From Rachicladosporium sp. CCFEE 5018 (taxonomy: Eukaryota > Ascomycota > Dothideomycetes > Cladosporiales > Cladosporiaceae), in contig KZ111142.1 of NCBI GenBank assembly GCA_002077045.2, positions 1,357,316 to 1,421,315 of the forward strand: 64,000 bases of DNA, written 5' to 3'. Shown in pieces: positions 30,437 through 40,083 of the stretch. The notes under the pieces were generated by a model. The model searched no databases. It was not told the origin of the DNA and saw only the letters and a program-made list of their open reading frames with translations. Positions within the stretch are counted from its first letter, which is position 1. Each line of letters starts with the position of its first letter. Position numbers and translations under genes: made by a program.

Positions 30437-32848
30437 TCACAGCTTCCTCCTCTTCCCCCTCCCTTCGGCCTCATCCTCGACACTCTCCTCAACTGCGCTT
30501 GCACCGCCTTCAACCACCTCCCTCTCAGTCCCTCTCCACTCCTTGACTCTCTCCTCAACGTCTTCAAACATCTCCCTCGTATCACTCACCATACCATCTT
30601 CACCAGGATTGAACATGACCGCGTTTGCCAGCATGCGGAGGATCTCCTTCTCCAGCTGCGCGCCGTTGACAATACCCTTAGGCGGCACAACATCCTCGGT
30701 AAGCGGGACTTCGACAGCGCCGGCTGAGGCGTCTGCGTCCGAGGAGGTGATGCCAGAGACGAAACGGGAACCGGCGTTGATAGCAGCGCGTATTGATTTG
30801 AGATCCTGCGGCTGCTTGATGATGTCTGTATATCCCGCTGCATCTCTAGCACGGACGGGCTGCGCGAAGCGGGAGCCGTGTTTGTGGGACTGCAAGTCCG
30901 CTAGGAGGGGGGCCGACATGCGTCCCAGGGAGCGGGTGGCCATGATCGTAGTTCGCAGGGGATGAGGAACAGGCGTAGCAGACGGTGAGCCGCGTTTTCG
31001 CTTGGATGATGTTGCTGAGGGCGGTGCGTCGCGAGTGAGGGTATTGCGACGGGTTGTGCGTTTGGCTGTTGTCGGGGCTGGGGAGCTGGGCATGTGAGAG
31101 GTGGTTGCTGGAGAGGGCTTCGGGCGACGACTTGTCTGCGAGCTCACGGAGTGACTTCTAGTCGGCATGCGTGAGCCATCGACTGTTGAGGATACCGTGC
31201 TGGCTTCGCGTGTGGCGTTTCGGCCGCTTCGGCGAGTCTGTGGGGAGGTTGTAGCAGGTGCGGGTGTTGGAGCGTGAGGCTTTGGTGGACTGAGTGGCTC
31301 GGCTGCGGGTGCTGTTGGTGAACCTGGGCCATGCCCCGAACGAGGCTTGCGCTCGCTCTTCCATACAGGCTGAGCAAGACGAGGAGGTGTCGCAAGTGCG
31401 GCGACGATGTCGGACACAAGATGTGGCTGACTCGACTGAGATTGCAACCTGGGAGCAGTTGCAGGCGCAGGCTGAGGGTAAGCCTGCGGTGGCCTTGGCG
31501 CATACTGAGGTGTCTGCTGGCCACGTTGCGCGTACTGCTGAGCTGGTGGCTGCGGTGACTGGTAAGGTGTACCTGCATCTTGTTGTGACACTTGGAATGG
31601 AGGGAGCATCCTCCCACCAGCATGATGTGGAGGGGCTTGATAGGCTGGCTGACCATGTGATGGTGTGTACGAAGATCGACGGTCACCGTACGTCGGCTGC
31701 GATGGCTGATAGTATGGTTGCGGTGTACCAAGATGAGGCGCATGACTCGCAGGATACGCCCGATGCTGCCAGTCATGAGCCGGTGCGCCGCTTGATGACA
31801 TTCGATGCGGAGCTTGATATTGCTGAGGCGGCGGGTACTGCTGCTGGTAAGGCAGAGTGGGAGGTGGACCATGCATGTTGGGGGATCCGGGTAGGTGGCC
31901 AGTCGGCATCAGCTTCATGCCAGCTGGGGGAGGCAGGATTGGTCGTGGCGATGATGATGGTCGCGACAGGCTGTGCTGTAGGTGTGGACTCCCAAGCGCA
32001 GATGGCGGATGTGCGTGGTGCGGCGAGTAAGGTGTTGCTTGAGACGAGGACTGCCCAGATGGCAGTCGTGGAGGTATCCCGAAGCGCGGTGACTGGGGGG
32101 CCATCTCCGACAGGGGAGGCAGCGTGGTGTTTGATGAAGTGCGACGATGACTTCCATGATTATCCTGTGGCTCAGGGCCGTGATTTATGACTGCGTCGAT
32201 CTTGGCCTGCGAGTAACGGGGAGGTGCAGCAGGCTCTGCTGATGCTCGAGCCGATGTCGGGCTGCCACCATTGCCTGCTTGCGTGAAGTCTCGCCGTACT
32301 AGTGCAGGCTGAGTGTGAGCTGCAGAGGACGGCTGTGGGCTCGTGTGCGCCTGCTGCTTCAGCAGTTTCTCATCCAGCTTGCCAGCATTGATGTCCTCCA
32401 GCTCACGTGTCGCAGCAGCATGTCGTTTCTCCTGCAATCGTATGTCGCTCACAACATTCTCGCGATACCGTGTGTACAGTCGCGTGAGCAACCTCGGTAT
32501 CAAGTGAGTATGCTTGGTTGCTTCTTGCACAGTCGGTATCTTTGGGCTGGCCAGCTTGCGCTTCCTCGACCCAGGCGATGCATCGCCGTTGACATGCGCG
32601 ACATCGTCCTGCGCAAGCTGCCTCTCAAGATCGGCCTTTGCTTCCTCCTTAAGCAAGCCGAGATACAGATCCCTCAGCGCGTCTGAGGTCAACCGCGCCG
32701 CGTCGTATGAGACGTCGCTCGTGACCAGTGGGATGGCCTGCAAGTCCGAGGCGATCTTGGTGAAGTCGACATGCTGGGATGGATTGGCGCGTAATGCTTG
32801 GAACAGTAGCAATGACTCGAGAGGAGTGTATTGATGGCTTGCACTCAT
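30437..32848 (-). CDS. bromodomain protein, NuA4-type (Bdc1/BRD8-like)
   Basis: 803 residues from the preferred start MSASHQYTPLESLLLFQ. The frame stays open 60 codons further upstream, but that part is unlike the conserved start. Residues 1-190 form a helical region (LFQALRANPSQHVDFTKIASDL). The middle, about 200-560, is very long and disordered, rich in Pro, Gln, Ser and His. The C-terminus holds a bromodomain (about 640-780) with PLLADLQSHKHGSRFAQPV, YTDIIKQPQDLKSI and NAVMFNPGE. The Tyr-Asp-x-Ile-x-x-P and Asn positions of acetyl-lysine readers are there. The architecture resembles S. pombe Bdc1 and human BRD8, subunits of the NuA4/TIP60 acetyltransferase. Identity as Bdc1 is inferred from domain layout. 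It is head-to-head with RPB3. Confidence 0.8.
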   Translation of the reverse strand: MSASHQYTPLESLLLFQALRANPSQHVDFTKIASDLQAIPLVTSDVSYDAARLTSDALRDLYLGLLKEEAKADLERQLAQDDVAHVNGDASPGSRKRKLASPKIPTVQEATKHTHLIPRLLTRLYTRYRENVVSDIRLQEKRHAAATRELEDINAGKLDEKLLKQQAHTSPQPSSAAHTQPALVRRDFTQAGNGGSPTSARASAEPAAPPRYSQAKIDAVINHGPEPQDNHGSHRRTSSNTTLPPLSEMAPQSPRFGIPPRLPSGQSSSQATPYSPHHAHPPSALGSPHLQHSLSRPSSSPRPILPPPAGMKLMPTGHLPGSPNMHGPPPTLPYQQQYPPPQQYQAPHRMSSSGAPAHDWQHRAYPASHAPHLGTPQPYYQPSQPTYGDRRSSYTPSHGQPAYQAPPHHAGGRMLPPFQVSQQDAGTPYQSPQPPAQQYAQRGQQTPQYAPRPPQAYPQPAPATAPRLQSQSSQPHLVSDIVAALATPPRLAQPVWKSERKPRSGHGPGSPTAPAAEPLSPPKPHAPTPAPATTSPQTRRSGRNATREASTVSSTVDGSRMPTRSHSVSSQTSRRPKPSPATTSHMPSSPAPTTAKRTTRRNTLTRDAPPSATSSKRKRGSPSATPVPHPLRTTIMATRSLGRMSAPLLADLQSHKHGSRFAQPVRARDAAGYTDIIKQPQDLKSIRAAINAGSRFVSGITSSDADASAGAVEVPLTEDVVPPKGIVNGAQLEKEILRMLANAVMFNPGEDGMVSDTREMFEDVEERVKEWRGTEREVVEGGASAVEESVEDEAEGRGKRRKL

Positions 32849-33330
32849 GAAGCGCGGATAGAGTGAGGTCGCCGCGGCTTCTGCCAGCAGCGGAGACGTC
32901 GATCGAGCCAGCGTTGCTGTTGGACGGAGGCAGCGCACATTCTCTATGCCGCAGTGAGCATCGCTGAGAGGTCGTTGTTTGGCGCAGTGTGAGTTATGAG
33001 TGTTGCTCACAGTATACGCGATTGTCACAATGCCGCCGAGTGCACGTGAGTCTTGTCCACTTCACATCTGTCGACGTCGCCTCCATGATCTTTTTGCGAC
33101 GGTGGAAGGGAGGCTGACTCAGCCTTCGATGTTCGAGTCAGTTATCCTCCCAGCGCGAGTTCACTTGCGACACCTTCACTTTGCGAGGATCCCGCATGCT
33201 CTGATCGTACCGTGCCGTACCCTCCGTTCCAGCATCCTCTCACCCCCTCATCCTCTGGCTTGAGTACTCGCGACAGCCCTGCACCGGAGGACTGCACGAC
33301 GCGACACTCGGAAAGCACATTCAACCCAGG
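32849..33330. promoter_or_regulatory. divergent promoter region, bromodomain gene / RPB3
   Basis: About 480 bases between two diverging transcription-related genes. It includes the 60 open codons upstream of the bromodomain start, which I treat as leader. No TATA box or factor site is claimed. Inference: the two genes may share regulation. Confidence 0.4.
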
Positions 33331-34500
33331 ATGAACGGCTACGAGTACAGCAACGGCTACGGCCACGACCCATATGCGAATGGCGACACTCTCGATCTCA
33401 GCGACGATGGCCCACGCGTGACCATCCGGACTCTTGCGCGTAACACAATCGACTTCTCGATCCGGAATACAAGCCTCGCTTTGGCGAACTCCCTCCGCCG
33501 CGCCATCCTCGCCGAAATCCCCACAATAGCCATAGACCTCGTCACAATCACCACAAACACCTCCGTCCTGGCAGATGAGTTCATCGCGCATCGGCTAGGC
33601 TTAGTCCCACTCAGTGCAAAGGATGTTGACAAACTACAATACTCCCGCGACTGCGACAACTGCACCGACTACTGCGAAAACTGCTCAGTAGTCCTAACCC
33701 TAGACGTCGAGAACCGCACTTCAGACGAGCACATCCACGTCTTCGCCAAAGACCTCTTCCTCTCCTCGCAATCCGGCTACCGTCCTCACAACACATTGCA
33801 CAACTCCGCAACCACCGACGACCTCCCCGAAATGGGCTCCCCAATCTGCAGCGACGAAGACCGCAACGGGCCCTTAATCTGCAAGCTCCGCAAAGGCCAA
33901 GCGCTGAAAATAAAGGCCGTCGCGAAAAAGGGTATAGCGATCGAGCACGCCAAGTGGGCGCCCACAGCAGCCGTAGGCTTCGAATACGATCCCTGGAATA
34001 AGCTCCGCCATACGCAATACTGGTACGAAGTCGACGCGAAAGAAGAATGGCCCGCGCCAGAGAAAAACGGCCAAATGGAAGCCCCACCTCAAGAAGGCGA
34101 GCCCTTCGATTACAACGCCGAGCCCCGCGCGTTCTACTACAACCTCGAATCCATCGGCACCATGCCCCCTGACGCGATTTTTCACAACGGGATCAAAGTG
34201 CTGCAGCAGAAGTTGGCGAGCGTTATGACGGTGCTGAAAGAGACGAGCGATCCGACGCAGCCGAATGAGTTTGATAATGCGGCTAGAGGCGGGCAGAGCC
34301 CGGATATGAATGGCATGGGGACTGCGTATGGTGGGCAGAGCGCGTATGGGGGGAGGAGCGCTTATGGGGGGAGGAGCGCTTATGGCGGGCCGGTTGGCGG
34401 GGAGATTGGGGGTATGACGCCGGGGTATGGGGGCCAGAGTGCGTATGGACAGGGGGGGATGACGCCGGGGGCTATGCCGTACGGGTCGAGAGGATACTAG
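33331..34500 (+). CDS. RPB3: RNA polymerase II subunit Rpb3
   Basis: Intronless, 389 residues. The alpha-like core begins PRVTIRTLARNTIDFSIRNTSLALANSLRRAILAE; its SLRRA helix is the alpha dimerisation motif that pairs with Rpb11. The zinc loop CDNCTDYCENC (about 107-117) and the second alpha-motif region near 275-290 (FHNGIKVLQQKLA) are intact. Rpb3 nucleates Pol II assembly. The C-terminal ~85 residues are unusual: an Asn/Gln/Gly region followed by tandem Tyr-Gly-Gly-x-Ser-Ala units (AYGGQSAYGGRSAYGGRSAY) and Gly-Met-Thr-Pro-Gly. The matching DNA (about 34,326-34,390) has 21-base tandem repeats. The gene makes the protein about 70 residues longer than yeast Rpb3. Confidence 0.95.
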   Translation: MNGYEYSNGYGHDPYANGDTLDLSDDGPRVTIRTLARNTIDFSIRNTSLALANSLRRAILAEIPTIAIDLVTITTNTSVLADEFIAHRLGLVPLSAKDVDKLQYSRDCDNCTDYCENCSVVLTLDVENRTSDEHIHVFAKDLFLSSQSGYRPHNTLHNSATTDDLPEMGSPICSDEDRNGPLICKLRKGQALKIKAVAKKGIAIEHAKWAPTAAVGFEYDPWNKLRHTQYWYEVDAKEEWPAPEKNGQMEAPPQEGEPFDYNAEPRAFYYNLESIGTMPPDAIFHNGIKVLQQKLASVMTVLKETSDPTQPNEFDNAARGGQSPDMNGMGTAYGGQSAYGGRSAYGGRSAYGGPVGGEIGGMTPGYGGQSAYGQGGMTPGAMPYGSRGY

Positions 34501-35606
34501 ACGGAAGTGTTTGCAGGCTTTGGTAGCCCGTTGGGGTCAGATGGAATCCGCGAAGAGCTCAACGTTTGCGAGTGGACTTTGCGTCTGGGATTGCATTGCA
34601 GAGTCGCGCAGGCGCTAGGCTCTTGAGTGGGCGTTGCTAACGCTGCATGCAAGGTTTGCCGCGTCTAGACTGCGGAGCCTCGTGCGCGGCGAATGCGTGT
34701 GGTTTCGCGGAGACGGGACGCAGACAGGATTTGCATCGTGACAGGTGTGCGTGCACGGTCGCGGGGCTTTGTACATGGCATGCAAGCTTCGAGGGAACGG
34801 TAGGCAGTATCGCAAGACATGGTGACTGCGACTGTAAGAAGACCGGGACAGCGGCAGCGGTACTGTGAAGAGGCGTCGATGGCGTCCCGCGAAGTGTACC
34901 CTGGCTTACACGGCCAAGTGGAAAGGTCACAGTAATGGCAGCCGGCTGTTGCACGCAGCAGGTGCGGCATGAGATGGCAGAATAGCGAGACGGAGAGGTT
35001 GGAGAGAAAATACGGGGATAGAGGAATGTTGTATTCAAAGCACGAGACCGGCCTTTCGGCCTGTCAGATACGGCGAGTACTGCGTCGACCACCACCTCTC
35101 TCTCTCATTCTCCCTCGTAGCTGCCCAGGCTTCAATCCACAGTATTGCTGCAGCCCTAGAATCATCATCACCGCGGTCGGTAGTGGCAGTGTCTGTTCAG
35201 CCCCCTCCGCCCGGAATCCCAGCGTCGCGCATGATGAGATCCTCGTGTCCATCTCGTCTTCGTCGCTAGAAATACCCTGATTTGCAGCACACGCCCATAT
35301 CATATTGATCTCGCGCGCGCCTTCGACGTCTCAGCCAAGCACCAGTGAGTTGCTTCAGCCTCGTCGTGATGGCGCGCCGCGAGGTCGAGATGGCCTTGCA
35401 CAGAGACCGAATTACATCCGGGCTGCATTGATGCGGGTTGTGCCTGCCCCAACATGCTGCGTTTATTGTCGTCTGCTGAAGATTCGTTGTGGGGTTATCG
35501 ACCAGGACCGACGCGAGGGAACAGCGCCAGCCATCGTGCTCGCACAGCGCATTCCCATTTCCTTAGCCCTTCTCACATCCCAATCCATCCCAGCGCCCAT
35601 ATCCCC
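34501..35606. other. intergenic, nothing convincing
   Basis: About 1.1 kb between the RPB3 stop and the uL30m stop (convergent). Several frames of 70-150 codons overlap on both strands (34637-35095 minus, 35305-35775 plus), none with a domain. Hairpins such as GGCC-TTTC-GGCC near 35,050 could mark transcript ends. Confidence 0.4.
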
Positions 35607-35903
35607 TCAACTTCCCAACACCTCCGCCGCCCTCTTCTCAACCCAATACCCCCGTTCCGGCCGCCGCAGCTCCCTCATGTCTTCCGGTGACAACTTCTGG
35701 TCCACTTCACTCACATCCACCAACTCCTTTACGGCAAAGATTTTCCCTGCCACGTCGGGGGAGACGGGGTGGTAGACTGTGCGGAGGCGTCTGTGCAGGC
35801 CTAGGGATTTGAGGATGCGGAGGTTGTTGCTGGGGAGGCCGATGGCGGAGCGGAGGAGTGTGATGCGGAAGTAGCGGGCTGCTGTTGCCACGCGGGAGGA
35901 CAT
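35607..35903 (-). CDS. MRPL33: mitochondrial ribosomal protein uL30m
   Basis: 98 residues, starting MSSRVATAARYFRITLLRSA. This matches the uL30 fold start (YFRITLLRSAIG), and the next segment NNLRILKSLGLHRRLRTVYH contains the L30 hallmark (L..LGL.R....V). The C-terminal part (VKELVDVSEVDQKLSPEDM) is typical of fungal mitochondrial uL30. The open frame runs 44 codons further upstream but lacks family similarity there. The protein belongs to the large mitoribosomal subunit. It is transcribed divergently from SEC6. Confidence 0.88.
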   Translation of the reverse strand: MSSRVATAARYFRITLLRSAIGLPSNNLRILKSLGLHRRLRTVYHPVSPDVAGKIFAVKELVDVSEVDQKLSPEDMRELRRPERGYWVEKRAAEVLGS

Positions 35904-36250
35904 GGTGACAGGGTGAGTAGAGATGTGAATGCGTGCCTGGGAGCCTGTAGCGGCGGCGTGTGTTGTGAGGTGGTGTGCGGTGATGAATAATGTGAGGACG
36001 AGGTACGCATGCAGTTGTAGTTTGAAGTCGGGCATTTATGTCGGGCTCCACCTTGACCTCGACCTCGACCAGACAAGGGCATTAACTATATATACACCAA
36101 TTGAGATCGCTTGCCTCACTCAAAGACATACCTCAGGTACCAGTGTATCTATTGCGACCCTTGGCATGACCGCACAAAGGACCAGTCGCACGCGACACCC
36201 ATAATCCCCGTCCCTCCCCCCATATCCACCCCCCTCCCCTACCACCCACC
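35904..36250. promoter_or_regulatory. divergent promoter region, uL30m / SEC6
   Basis: About 350 bases between diverging starts. The SEC6 side is strongly pyrimidine-rich (CCCC and CTCCCC runs at 36,195-36,250). TATATATACACC near 36,087 is TATA-like, about 165 bases before the SEC6 ATG. Confidence 0.45.
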
Positions 36251-38536
36251 ATGAACGACCCCACCCCCGACATCTCCCGCCTGGCCGAACTCCTCAAATC
36301 CCCCGACGACCTCGACAAACTCCCCTCCCTCCGCGCCGAGCTCACCCGCAAGAAAGCAGCCATAGACGGTCAGCTCAAACTTGGTTTGAAGGAGCAACTG
36401 GAGATAACTTCCAATGGCATGTCCAGCATCACTTCAGGCCAGTCGATCGTCGCCCAGATCAAAGAGGAGATGATGAAAATCGACCGGCTCTGCTCTGAAG
36501 CGCAAGGAATGATACGGGACTTCCCTGAAGTGGAGAGATTGGGTATCATGCAGCGCAACTTCGCGGCTGTGGAGGAGATGAAGGATGCTATTGAGAAGTT
36601 TGGTCCCGGCTTGGGGGAACTGGAGGAGTTACTGCGGGAGGATGACGAGGATTTGGAGGGCCAGCCGAATTTACTCGCCATACACGCCGGACTGAGTCAG
36701 TTGCGGGAGGTGAGGGAGCGGGCTATGGAGCAGACTAAGGGCGTTGAGGGGGAGAGTGGGTTGGAGTTGATTGAGAATTTGCCGTTGGAGGGTGAGACTA
36801 CGTTGCGGGATTTCTTTGCGAGACTGGATGATGTGGTTGATTGGTTTGATGAGCATGTGGGGGCGGCGTGTATAAATCTCATTCCGCTTGTGCAGGCAGG
36901 GAATAATGGGCTTGTGGTGCGGTTGGCGTTGGTCATTGAGGAGGAGGAGAAGAAAGATCGGCAGGCGAAAGCATTACAGGACGCGCAGAGGGAGTTTCAG
37001 GATGTTGCGAGCAGATTCAAGAGCATCAATGTTGGGCAGAGGGAACTTCGCGGCTACAAGAAGAAGTTCCTGCAGGCCATCGAAGCTTCTGCAGCGGCAC
37101 AGTTCGAGCAGGTGCAGCAGGCGTTCCTCGATGATCCAGACAAGCTCGAGAAGGCCTGCCGCTGGTTCTTCAATGATCTCAATACTGTTAAGCTGGGGAT
37201 GGTGGATCTGATGCCGAAGAAGTGGAAGATCTTCAAGACGTACATCAATATCTACCACAAGCTGATGCATGACTTTCTCGTGGCGCAGCTGGACAATGCG
37301 GAGATCACGCCGGTGCATATGCTGGCCATCCTGACTTGGGTAGGCAAGTACCACGCAAAGATGGCACGACTAGGCGTGAAAGAGGATGAACTCCGGCCAC
37401 ACGTTATCGACTCCCGAGAAAGCGACTTAGTCCGCGACTACCGCACACTGATCACAAGAGCAGTCCAAGAATGGATGGACCGCATGGCCACCACCGACCG
37501 CCAAGAGTTCCTCTCCCGCGCCGACAGCAGTCTGGACCAGAACGGCGATGGCCACCTACACACCAAGTCCCTCGGAGACATGTGGACCATGCTGCGCGAG
37601 CAGCTCGCCGTCGCCCAATCCTCCGGCCGGCCAGATGTGGTGGAAGGCGTCGTCGAAAGCATGTACATCGCCCTCAAGCAACGCCAACAAATGTGGGAAC
37701 GTCTGGTAGACGACGAAGCGCGGAAATTCGAGTCCGGACAACTGGGCCAAGAAGCCGTGAGCTCTTTCCACGACTGGCTGGTAGCTATCGCAAACGATCA
37801 GATCACGAACATTGATGACGACCCTGCGACTGGCACGCCCTCATTCCTTTCACGCTTCAGAGCAGACTTCGAGCCCCTGGTCAGCCCCGCCTACGCCATT
37901 AGCTCCACAACCGAGCACGAAAGCCTCTCAAATGCCTATGTGGACCTCTCAACGCACTGCCTCGCGCTCTTTGCCAAGACGATCTTCAACGTCGATTTCC
38001 GCAGTATTATGCAGGACTTCTTCACGCCGCTGTGGTATAGCAAGGCCTGCATGGCGCAGATCAACAGCACATTCGAGGACTACTTGACCGATTATACGGC
38101 TGTCTTTCACCCTTCGCTCCGGGATATTCTGATCGAGGAGCTGGCTGACGAGCTGCTCGTGCGCTATCTCAGCGCAGTGCATAACAAGAACGCGAAATTC
38201 CGCCGCGCAGACCCGTATACATCCAAGATGACCGAGGATGTGAAAGGCGTCTTTACCTTCTTTGGCCAATACGGCGATGCTTTTGAGGTTGTGAAGCAGA
38301 AGTGGCGGGCTGTGGAGTTGTTTGAGGGGTTGTTGAGTGCGCCTAAGGGACAGCCCGTGGTGGAGGCTTACGGTAGACTGAAGGAAGTGTACTGGGATGT
38401 ACAGATGGGGTGGATTGAGGCTGTTTTGAGGAGTCGGGATGACTTTGAGAGGGCTATGTTGGCCGGGGTGAAGGCTAGGGCGGCGGAGATGAGCGGGGAG
38501 AGGGGCGCGGAGACGGTGATGAACAAAGTAAGGTAG
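36251..38536 (+). CDS. SEC6: exocyst complex component Sec6
   Basis: Intronless, 761 residues, helical throughout. The N-terminal coiled region (about 10-130, LSELRAELTRKK-like heptads and SGQSIVAQIKEEM) and the central block around 255-370 (FKSINVGQRELRGYKKKFL, WFFNDLNTVKLGMVDLMPKKW) are the conserved Sec6 signatures. The C-terminal helical bundles end in EVYWDVQMGW. Sec6 is one of eight exocyst subunits that tether secretory vesicles at the plasma membrane and interact with Sec9 and Sec1. The length is within the fungal range. The start (ACCACCCACCATG) is in a favourable context. Confidence 0.94.
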   Translation: MNDPTPDISRLAELLKSPDDLDKLPSLRAELTRKKAAIDGQLKLGLKEQLEITSNGMSSITSGQSIVAQIKEEMMKIDRLCSEAQGMIRDFPEVERLGIMQRNFAAVEEMKDAIEKFGPGLGELEELLREDDEDLEGQPNLLAIHAGLSQLREVRERAMEQTKGVEGESGLELIENLPLEGETTLRDFFARLDDVVDWFDEHVGAACINLIPLVQAGNNGLVVRLALVIEEEEKKDRQAKALQDAQREFQDVASRFKSINVGQRELRGYKKKFLQAIEASAAAQFEQVQQAFLDDPDKLEKACRWFFNDLNTVKLGMVDLMPKKWKIFKTYINIYHKLMHDFLVAQLDNAEITPVHMLAILTWVGKYHAKMARLGVKEDELRPHVIDSRESDLVRDYRTLITRAVQEWMDRMATTDRQEFLSRADSSLDQNGDGHLHTKSLGDMWTMLREQLAVAQSSGRPDVVEGVVESMYIALKQRQQMWERLVDDEARKFESGQLGQEAVSSFHDWLVAIANDQITNIDDDPATGTPSFLSRFRADFEPLVSPAYAISSTTEHESLSNAYVDLSTHCLALFAKTIFNVDFRSIMQDFFTPLWYSKACMAQINSTFEDYLTDYTAVFHPSLRDILIEELADELLVRYLSAVHNKNAKFRRADPYTSKMTEDVKGVFTFFGQYGDAFEVVKQKWRAVELFEGLLSAPKGQPVVEAYGRLKEVYWDVQMGWIEAVLRSRDDFERAMLAGVKARAAEMSGERGAETVMNKVR

Positions 38537-38844
38537 TGAGGAGGGAGGTGAGGAAAGGAAGTGTTGGGGTTAGCGAGGAGTTATGGAGTTCTCGGAACGA
38601 AAATGCTGCTTGTTACCAGCATTAGTTTGTTTCTCGAATCACACATCGACTATGATTCTCACACAAGTAACGCCATCGCATCAAATCTCGCCGTCACGGA
38701 CTCTGCAAGGTGTGCATCACGTGACGAATTTCGTCTCGGCAACTTCCGACCCTTCCCGGATCCGAGCTCCATCCATTGGCATCTCAAACTGCTGCGAAGC
38801 TCACTCAGCCTGCATCAGTACTCCCATCTCATTCCACCAACACA
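38537..38844. other. intergenic, SEC6 to ATP5
   Basis: About 310 bases between tandem genes. An upstream open frame on the plus strand (from 38561) runs into the later ATP5 frame by chance; it lacks a mitochondrial presequence and is not used. Confidence 0.45.
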
Positions 38845-39668
38845 ATGCTCGCCAGCCGTGTCGCCGCCCGAAGCGCCCGCGTGGCAGCGCCGCGCCTTGC
38901 GCAAAGTCCTCTTTGTGTACGAGGCTTCGCCGATGCCAAAGCCGGAGCAGATACGAAGCCTCCTATCGCGCTGTTCGGACTCGATGGCACCTACGCAAGC
39001 GCGCTGGTACGCAAATACTGTGGATGGAAGGTCGGACAGGACACGGAAGGGAGTGGGAGAAGCTAACGAGATCCGTGCACAGTACACCGCAGCCGCCAAA
39101 TCCTCCGCCCTGGACCCCGTCTCCAAAGCTATGGACAGCCTAGCCGCGACTTTCAAACGCGACCCCAAACTGCACACAATCCTCACGGCGCCCACACTCT
39201 CCGTCTCCGACAAGAAGCAGATCGTCGCTGAGCTGCACAAGTCCACCGGCGTGACTGACAAGTCTAAGACGCTGGACAACTTCCTGGACACGCTGGCTGA
39301 GAACAACAGACTCAATGTCCTCGATGGTGTGGCGGAGAAGTTCGGCTTGTTGATGAGTGCTAGTCGCGGGGAGGTGGAGTTGACGATTACGAGCGCGGCG
39401 CCGCTGGATCAGAAGGTTGTGAGGCAGTTGGAGGCCGCGATTAGTAAGAGTCAGTATGTGGGGCAGGGGAAGAAGTTGAAGGTTGTGCCGAAGGTATGAT
39501 CTTGAACTTGTGCACTAAGTGGAATAGATGCAGTTGCTAACTCAGGCGGTACAGGTCGACCCGGAGATCAAGGGTGGTTTGGTGGTGGAGATTGGCGACC
39601 GCACGATTGACCTTTCGGTTTCGTCGAAGATCGCAAAGATGAACAAGCTGTTGCAGGATACGCTATAG
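38845..39668 (+). CDS. ATP5: mitochondrial ATP synthase OSCP subunit (subunit 5)
   Basis: Three exons (38845-39006, 39083-39493, 39555-39668) give 228 residues. Introns are 76 and 61 bases with CACAG and TACAG acceptors. The presequence MLASRVAARSARVAAPRLAQ is followed by PPIALFGLDGTYASAL, the start of mature OSCP. The body has the delta/OSCP helices (KTLDNFLDTLAENNRLNVL), then RGEVELTITSAAPLDQ. The C-terminal hallmark DPEIKGGLVVEIGDRTIDLSV is in exon 3. OSCP links the F1 head to the peripheral stalk. Each exon junction falls between codons. Confidence 0.95.
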
Positions 39669-40083
39669 ATGGGGACCAGACGGAAGGAGGTTGCTCATAG
39701 CGCAAGAAAGTCTCACTCCTGTCGGAGAGACTCCCATGCATGGTAACATCACCTCATGCATGTATATACTAGTACCTTTACTATTCCGAGAGCCTTCTGC
39801 TTGTTTCATGGAACCGCCAAGGTCTACTGCATCATGTCGGATTCTCAATCGTAATCCCGCCTTTCCAGGAGTCCGATATGTGTGTGATGCTCTGGCCAGC
39901 TTGACTGCGACAGTGAATCGCTGTATCACCGTATCTGTGAGCGTCCAGTCTCCACCTCGTAGCCATAGACGAGACTGCTTCTCTCTCTCTTCTACCTGTC
40001 TGTCCGTCTTGCACGCTTTCTTCTGTGCCATACACGTTCCTCGTCAGGTGCCGTCTTGGCACAAATGCCGCACTCTCGCGTCC
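39669..40083. other. intergenic, nothing recognised
   Basis: About 415 bases between ATP5 and the next gene; terminator and promoter sequence. The 207-codon frame beginning at 39691 spans it and continues into the first exon region of the next gene, without any domain. Confidence 0.4.

Noticed and set aside
31294..32190. 298-codon plus-strand open frame
   Set aside because: It lies antisense to the bromodomain gene's Pro/Gln/His-rich coding region, whose codon bias leaves the opposite strand open. No domain in the antisense product.
35305..35775. CVYCRLLKIRC segment resembling the first half of a Zn2Cys6 DNA-binding domain
   Set aside because: The second half (three further Cys) is missing, the frame is short and it overlaps the uL30m gene on the other strand.
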